8,672 nucleotides of DNA from Candidatus Hydrogenedentota bacterium (GTDB taxonomy: Bacteria > Hydrogenedentota > Hydrogenedentia > Hydrogenedentales > CAITNO01): positions 1 through 8,672 of the forward strand of contig SLFT01000371.1 in NCBI GenBank assembly GCA_007124105.1, written 5' to 3'. A program made the translations under genes and the position numbers. Positions 4,946 through 8,672 of the stretch are shown here, one piece after another (position 1 is the stretch's first letter; each line of letters begins with the position of its first letter). Below the pieces are notes generated by a model. That model saw only the letters and a program-made list of their open reading frames with translations, did no database searches and was not told the DNA's origin.

Positions 4946-6562
4946 TTACCGCGAAGCGCGCAACGTTTCAGGAAGTTCCATGGGTTCTTCTTCATTGGTT
5001 TCGTTGTCCACAGGCCATTGCGCGCCCATTGCGACCAGGTCGCGTTTTAGTTTTCCGGCCATCTGCGCCAGTCGCTCCGGTTCAGCTGTCGCCAGGTCAT
5101 TGCTTTCGCCAATGTCCCGGGCAAGGTTATACAGCTCCCAGCGTTTCGGCTGATAGAAATAGATAATTTTCCAGTCGCCCACGCGCATGGCGCTGTGCGG
5201 CTCGTAACCCGGCCCCTGGGGGCCCCAAGTATGGGGATAGTGGAAGTAGAGGGGACGGACCGTTTCCTTTTCACACGCCTGAAAGTAACCGCGCAGGTCG
5301 CGTCCGTCCAGTGGATGCGTTTCCGGAATGGCGTCGAGCGCGCCGCCCGCGCCCAGGATGGTTGGAAACAGGTCTTCCGAAATCAACGGTTGTTCGGAAA
5401 TTGCCCCCGCCTCGATTGGCAACCGCTTCTGCGCGGGATTGTCCGCCGCCGGTTCAGCCCACGCCGCGATAAAGGGTACGCGCGTACCCCCTTCGTATGC
5501 GGAACCCTTGCCCGCGCGCAGGGGCTTGTTATGGGTGTTCAGCCCCGTGCCATAGGGCGTTTCGCCGCGACTATGCGCGCTGAGTCCGCCGTTATCGGAG
5601 GCAAAAATAACAAGGGTGGATTCCGCCACGCCCAGCGCTTCCACCTTTTGCAGCAGCGCGCCAAGACTGGCGTCCATCCCTTCCACCATCGAAGCGTACT
5701 CCGCTTCAACAGGCGGTATGGCAATATCCGTTCCCGGGTAATTTTGGCCCACGTATTTTTTGTGGAACCGGTTATGCGGCTGAATGGGCGTATGCACAGT
5801 GTAATGAGACATGTACAGGTAGAAGGGCCTGTCCAGGGCCACGGCCTGTTCGAGCGCCTTTTCCGCTTCCAGCGTAAGCGCGTCGGTAAGGTCAATATCC
5901 TGTCCGTGATAGTGTTCGAGACCCGGCACGCCCCAGGGCGCTGTATGGCCGCCTTTTTCCTTATTGCCGAAATTTTGCAGGCCATGATAGGAACCCGGCG
6001 CGCCCGCCGCGTGTCCCGCGATATTGACATCAAAGCCCAGACGGCGCGGGTCTTCTCCGGGTGTGCCGCGCGCGCCCCAATGGGCCTTGCCGCAATGGAT
6101 GGTGAAATATCCTGCGTCGCGCAGCAGCCGCGCCAACGACACATCGTCCGGCTGCATGCCCTGCTTTTTCCAGTCCCGGGGCGCCCAGCCCCGCGAGGTG
6201 TCTTCGTCCGGGTTCAGCGTCCAGTTTGTCACGTGATGACGCGCGGGACTCCACCCCGTCATAATCGAGGTGCGGGTCGGGCTGCATACCGCATGGGCGT
6301 ACGCGTTTGTGAAGCGGACGCCCTGACGGGCCAGACGTTCCATGTTCGGAGTGCGATAGTGCCGGTTGAAAAGGGTTTCTTCGCGCCAAAAAGGCACAGA
6401 CGTGTCCTGCCAGCCCATATCGTCCACCAGAAACAGAATGATATTCGGACGGGACGCTGCTTGCGCTGATGCTGCCAAAGGGCGGGGCAAAAGGCCCAGA
6501 CCAGCGCCCAGCGCGGAGGCCGCCAGAAAAGCGCGGCGATTCATCGCCTTATTGTTGTTCAT
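4946..6562 (-). CDS. Tat-exported sulfatase (formylglycine-type, arylsulfatase family)
   Basis: This 538-residue enzyme hydrolyses sulfate esters, probably on a carbohydrate, outside the cytoplasm. The N-terminus has a Tat signal, NRRAFL (8-13), followed by the hydrophobic stretch ASALGAGLGLLPRPLAASAQA. The catalytic signature is CSPTRTSIMTG (93-103); Cys93 would be converted to formylglycine and Arg97 supports it. Metal ligands are Asp47-Asp48 (LVDDMGW) and Asp323-Asn324 (ASDNGG). Other active-site positions are Lys159/His161 (CGKAHWG), His257 (HYTVHTP) and Lys352 (AGKGSAYEGG). The GKAHWG form and the GFDVNIAGHAAGAPGSYHG block (176-194) mark a particular subgroup. ATG 6562 has GAGG 9 nt upstream and overlaps the preceding MNT gene by 14 bp. 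An alternative ATG 6544 (MNRRAFL...) would avoid the overlap but has a purine tract only 2-3 nt away. The maturing enzyme (FGE or anSME) is not in the window. Substrate unknown. Confidence 0.93.
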   Translation of the reverse strand: MNNNKAMNRRAFLAASALGAGLGLLPRPLAASAQAASRPNIILFLVDDMGWQDTSVPFWREETLFNRHYRTPNMERLARQGVRFTNAYAHAVCSPTRTSIMTGWSPARHHVTNWTLNPDEDTSRGWAPRDWKKQGMQPDDVSLARLLRDAGYFTIHCGKAHWGARGTPGEDPRRLGFDVNIAGHAAGAPGSYHGLQNFGNKEKGGHTAPWGVPGLEHYHGQDIDLTDALTLEAEKALEQAVALDRPFYLYMSHYTVHTPIQPHNRFHKKYVGQNYPGTDIAIPPVEAEYASMVEGMDASLGALLQKVEALGVAESTLVIFASDNGGLSAHSRGETPYGTGLNTHNKPLRAGKGSAYEGGTRVPFIAAWAEPAADNPAQKRLPIEAGAISEQPLISEDLFPTILGAGGALDAIPETHPLDGRDLRGYFQACEKETVRPLYFHYPHTWGPQGPGYEPHSAMRVGDWKIIYFYQPKRWELYNLARDIGESNDLATAEPERLAQMAGKLKRDLVAMGAQWPVDNETNEEEPMELPETLRASR

Positions 6563-6872
6563 GGGTACTCGCCTCACGCACCACAACGTGGTCTTTTTCA
6601 ATAGTCCTGCGAAACTGCTCGGGAATCTGGTTCCAGACAAAGAGGTCAACGCGAAAAGGAAGATTGCTTTCCTCGAAGGCTTCGCGCAACGCGGAAACAG
6701 CGGGTTGTTCTTCGGGTGCGGCAAAGACTGCCAGGTCCAAGTCGGAATCAGGCCGGGACGTTCCCTTTACACGCGACCCATAGGCCCACACCCGCACGCC
6801 GGGAAGATATCGGTCCAGCAAATCGTCAAGCGTTTGCGTCTGCTCGGACGTAATGTCAACAACGTCGCTCAT
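6549..6872 (-). CDS. mntA: MNT-domain nucleotidyltransferase, antitoxin of a HEPN-MNT pair (MntA-like)
   Basis: This 107-residue minimal nucleotidyltransferase carries the signature GSRVKGTSRPDSDLDLAV (32-49). That is GS (32-33), ten residues, then D-L-D (44-46): the GSX10DXD motif of MntA antitoxins. The likely third acidic residue is Asp76 in FRVDLFVW. In characterised HepT/MntA systems the antitoxin adds AMP groups to a Tyr of the HEPN toxin and so inactivates it. The start is ATG 6872-6870, which overlaps the HEPN gene's TGA by 4 bp (ATGA), indicating translational coupling. A GGGGAAAG tract lies upstream. The longer in-frame version (from 6947) would overlap the HEPN gene heavily and adds a non-family tail. 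Its 3' end overlaps the sulfatase start by 14 bp. An alternative reading is a housekeeping HI0073-like protein with no toxin role; that pairing was originally of unknown function. Confidence 0.88.
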   Translation of the reverse strand: MSDVVDITSEQTQTLDDLLDRYLPGVRVWAYGSRVKGTSRPDSDLDLAVFAAPEEQPAVSALREAFEESNLPFRVDLFVWNQIPEQFRRTIEKDHVVVREASTHEQQ

Positions 6873-7291
6873 TTCACGGCTTTCCCCGTAAGCGTCTGGT
6901 AAAGCATGGTTGCGTCGTGAATGAAAGCGTTCATGAGCTCGAGACAATCCTCTGTCTTATCGCCGCTGTAGTCGTGCGATGTATCTATGCGTGCGTCGGC
7001 GTAACGCAGCCATTCTTCGATGTTGTCTTGCAGCAGTTTATTTTCCGCCGCCAACCGGAACACGGGCTTGGGACTGTTTGGAACTTCCGGCAGCCCCAGT
7101 TCTTCTACCAGATAGCGTTTGAGGTGCTTCCAAAGCATATCGTAGCAGATTTCAAAACGCTGGATGACGGATTCGGCAATGGCTTCCCTGTCCAATACGC
7201 TGAGGTCTTCGCGTTCGTCCAGATGCTGATAGTTCTCGAACTGGAGGCCAAGATGCTTGAGCGATTTTTCAAGTTTATCATAGACTATCAT
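6869..7291 (-). CDS. HEPN-type toxin / nucleotidyltransferase substrate-binding protein (HI0074 family, HepT-like)
   Basis: This 140-residue all-helical protein matches the HI0074 family, in which the upstream partner of an MNT nucleotidyltransferase is a four-helix HEPN bundle. Key features are RFEICYDMLWKHLKRYL (45-61), the typical R-F-E ... W-K-x-L-K helix, and RIDTSHDY (101-108). The latter is the RX4HXY motif with Arg101, His106 and Tyr108. In HepT toxins Arg and His are RNase residues and the Tyr is the target of AMPylation by MntA. The start is ATG 7291-7289, with AAGGA about 9 nt upstream. The length equals the family norm, and a longer frame reaching 7360 adds an unrelated tail. The stop overlaps the MNT start by 4 bp. 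The gene order (HEPN first, then MNT) is that of known HEPN-MNT toxin-antitoxin operons. Toxicity itself is inferred. Confidence 0.85.
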   Translation of the reverse strand: MIVYDKLEKSLKHLGLQFENYQHLDEREDLSVLDREAIAESVIQRFEICYDMLWKHLKRYLVEELGLPEVPNSPKPVFRLAAENKLLQDNIEEWLRYADARIDTSHDYSGDKTEDCLELMNAFIHDATMLYQTLTGKAVK

Positions 7292-7507
7292 GAATAGTTT
7301 TCCTTTCCGGGCAGAATCCTGTTTAGCGCCTCGGTGACGGCATTGTTTTAACCCGTCCATCGCACTAGGTTTCGCTGTGAGCCTGCAAACGCTGCGCTAG
7401 TCGCCGGCTGGCCAGCGCATTGGGGCCCGTCGAAGTCGGCGGGCAGCCAACGCGCCCGAGACATCGTAGGAGGCGCAACCCCGCCCTGACGGGGTGAAAT
7501 AGGCGGA
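7292..7507. other. 216-bp hairpin-rich gap between isomerase-like and HEPN genes
   Basis: No gene is supported here. Three inverted repeats occur in a row. They are TGCGCT/AGCGCA (7393-7398, 7414-7419), CCCGTCG with CGGCGGG (7426-7432, 7437-7443, one G-T pair), and the ACCCCG/CGGGGT hairpin (7478-7495). The toxin-antitoxin promoter would be expected in the left part (7292-7375), but I see no convincing -10/-35 pair. Confidence 0.5.
7478..7495 (-). terminator. Hairpin just after the isomerase-like gene; terminator or REP-like element
   Basis: ACCCCG (7478-7483) pairs with CGGGGT (7490-7495) around a 6-nt loop, 12 bp beyond the isomerase stop codon on the - strand. Only two T's follow, so termination would be weak. 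The flanking GCAACCCCG (7475-7483) is shared with the repeat block at 4526-4534 and 4584-4592. This suggests it belongs to the same repeat family. Confidence 0.35.
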
Positions 7508-8672
7508 TTAGACTTCGCCGCCGGTAATATGTTCTAGCTTGACGCCGGTAAGGTCGGCCCATGCGCGAACACTGTGGAGGTGTTTTCCATAAGTAAGGAT
7601 TTTGTGGTGCCCACGAATCTGGCGGACATCCGGGACATCGTCCATTTCCATTACAAAGGAGGTGCGGCAGCCGCCTGTGCCGTCGTCCGGATGGGTATCC
7701 ACATTCCAGAGAATGGACCCTGTGGCAATCATGAGCGTGTCCGGCGATAAGAACCGCCACAGCGTTGCCGGCTGCTCCTTCTTGAACAGCACTTGCGGCA
7801 CAGCGCCAAAACCGGCTTCGTGGTGGCTGCGCAGGATGTACGGTTCTGGCGCCTGGTTCAGCCCGGCCATGCGCGTGGGCGCCGTACAATGCCCGCCCGC
7901 GTATAGGTTGCGCGTGGTGTCGTGGATGGGATTGTGCAGGAAGCCGGGCATGTCCAGCAGGTACCGGCTCAGGAGTTGGGTCAGTCCCGGGAAAACGTCC
8001 GCTTCGCACACGCCCACGCTGCCTTCGTCGAGCAGCTGCATAAAGGCCAGGCAGGGTGGAATAATCTCTTTGTGGGTCACCGGCTGGAAACAATTGATTG
8101 CCACGCCGTGACAATTCTTCTCTTCAAGGAGACGTCTGATGGCCACATACGCCCGCGCGGCGGCAAACACCTCCTCTTCGGAAGGCTCCAATCTATCCTT
8201 GGCGTTTTCCAGGTAAAGGCGCGCAATTTCCCGCACTTCCCGCGCGCCATCCGTGGTCGCCTCGATGCGCTTGTAGTGTTCCATGGGGATGGAGCATACG
8301 ACTGTTCCCAGCGGTTCCAGCCTTTGCTCGCTTTCCTGGTCGCCGGTAACAACCGCCAACCGGGTATGCGCCATCTGCCAACGCGCTTTCAACATACGCA
8401 CAGCGGTGGCAAGCCAGCTGATATCCGCGCTGGCAGCAAGGAAACAATTGGGCGCTGACCGGAAAGGGTCGTAATCGCCGGGATGATGATGCAAGGTGCC
8501 GTGGGGCACAAAACCGATCAACGGCAGCTTCGACTGGTCGCCGCGCTGCTCGAGGAAACGATAAAACCCTTGAACGCCATACGTTTGGGCCTCCATATTG
8601 ATGAGGATAACGCCGTCCGCCTGGTCCGATAACGCCTGCGCAAGAAACGCGTCCATTGCCCCATCATTGCCC
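7508..8672 (-). CDS. L-fucose/L-arabinose isomerase-like protein (5' end outside window)
   Basis: 387 residues are visible, ending in TAA 7510-7508. The frame stays open to the right edge (GNDGA precedes the first internal Met at 8656), so the N-terminus is missing. The fold resembles fucose isomerase-like proteins. There is an N-terminal sugar-binding-type alternation (ADGVILINMEAQTYG). Then comes NCFQPVTHKEIIPPCLAFMQLLDEGSVGVCEADVFPGLTQLL, where the C-L-x-x-x-x-L-x-D-x-G ... CEAD block is typical and supplies acidic metal-ligand candidates. The C-terminal part has AGGHCTAPTRM and EPYILRSHHEAGFGA, with conserved His residues. Family enzymes interconvert aldoses and ketoses using a divalent metal, and uncharacterised relatives are common in Planctomycetes-like carbohydrate loci. 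The protein appears cytoplasmic in the visible part. The next gene is 216 bp downstream. Substrate cannot be assigned; a non-isomerase relative is possible. Confidence 0.65.
   Translation of the reverse strand, partial: GNDGAMDAFLAQALSDQADGVILINMEAQTYGVQGFYRFLEQRGDQSKLPLIGFVPHGTLHHHPGDYDPFRSAPNCFLAASADISWLATAVRMLKARWQMAHTRLAVVTGDQESEQRLEPLGTVVCSIPMEHYKRIEATTDGAREVREIARLYLENAKDRLEPSEEEVFAAARAYVAIRRLLEEKNCHGVAINCFQPVTHKEIIPPCLAFMQLLDEGSVGVCEADVFPGLTQLLSRYLLDMPGFLHNPIHDTTRNLYAGGHCTAPTRMAGLNQAPEPYILRSHHEAGFGAVPQVLFKKEQPATLWRFLSPDTLMIATGSILWNVDTHPDDGTGGCRTSFVMEMDDVPDVRQIRGHHKILTYGKHLHSVRAWADLTGVKLEHITGGEV

Noticed and set aside
4740..5048. Open + frame of about 100 codons containing LRRNGDTAIRLGAIQAGFGKIEDTC
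   Set aside because: It has no usable start codon, runs into the antisense of the sulfatase, and matches nothing I recognise. Probably chance.
5195..6469. 424-codon open frame on the + strand
   Set aside because: It lies antisense to the sulfatase, whose motifs are complete. The translation is Arg/Gly/Pro-rich shadow sequence without domains.
6563..6724. N-terminal 54-residue extension of the sulfatase frame
   Set aside because: It would place a non-signal sequence before a clear Tat signal and overlap the MNT gene almost fully. ATG 6562 has a better ribosome site.
7365..8114. 249-codon open frame on the - strand overlapping the isomerase-like gene in another frame
   Set aside because: The Arg/Pro/His-rich translation is typical of a frame shadow; the isomerase frame carries the conserved blocks.

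Overview
The window holds eight protein-coding genes, two of them cut by the window edges. It has the look of a Planctomycetota / Lentisphaerota / Verrucomicrobiota / Hydrogenedentota-type genome. That reading is an inference from the gene families: a Tat-exported, formylglycine-type sulfatase, a Gfo/Idh/MocA oxidoreductase with a Sec signal peptide, a non-canonical URO-D-like protein and a fucose-isomerase-like protein. This set is typical of bacteria that degrade sulfated or otherwise complex carbohydrates. No rRNA, tRNA, CRISPR array or transposase gene was found.

Layout. On the + strand, 1-386 is the end of a membrane protein (probably SpoIIM/DUF95 family) and 454-1608 is a URO-D-fold protein. 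Everything after that is on the - strand. A HAD phosphatase (2292-1642) converges on the URO-D gene. Adenylate kinase adk (3057-2419) follows, with a candidate extended -10 promoter and a structured leader. A secreted Gfo/Idh/MocA protein (4179-3196) has a 15-bp palindrome just before its ribosome binding site. Next is a 766-bp non-coding island (4180-4945) rich in inverted repeats. The last block runs from the right edge leftwards: a fucose-isomerase-like protein (8672-7508, 5' end missing), a 216-bp hairpin-rich gap, a HEPN-MNT toxin-antitoxin pair (7291-6869 and 6872-6549) and the sulfatase (6562-4946).

How it works together. The isomerase-like, sulfatase and oxidoreductase genes fit a carbohydrate scavenging context, with sulfate ester removal in the periplasm and sugar conversion inside the cell. 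Substrates cannot be read from the sequence. The most distinctive arrangement is the toxin-antitoxin pair. The HEPN gene overlaps the MNT gene by 4 bp (ATGA), and the MNT gene overlaps the favoured sulfatase start by 14 bp. All three may therefore lie on one transcript. Both proteins keep the motifs of the HepT/MntA AMPylation system: RX4HXY in the toxin and GSX10DXD in the antitoxin.

The non-coding parts are also informative. The 4495-4619 block contains a 17-bp perfect inverted repeat, a 14-bp palindrome, a 13-bp hairpin arm and a short tetraloop-like hairpin. Its GCAACCCCG core recurs in a hairpin after the isomerase gene, about 3 kb away. These look like REP-type interspersed repeats. I found no clearly new multi-gene system; the toxin-antitoxin/sulfatase coupling and the repeat family are the best leads.
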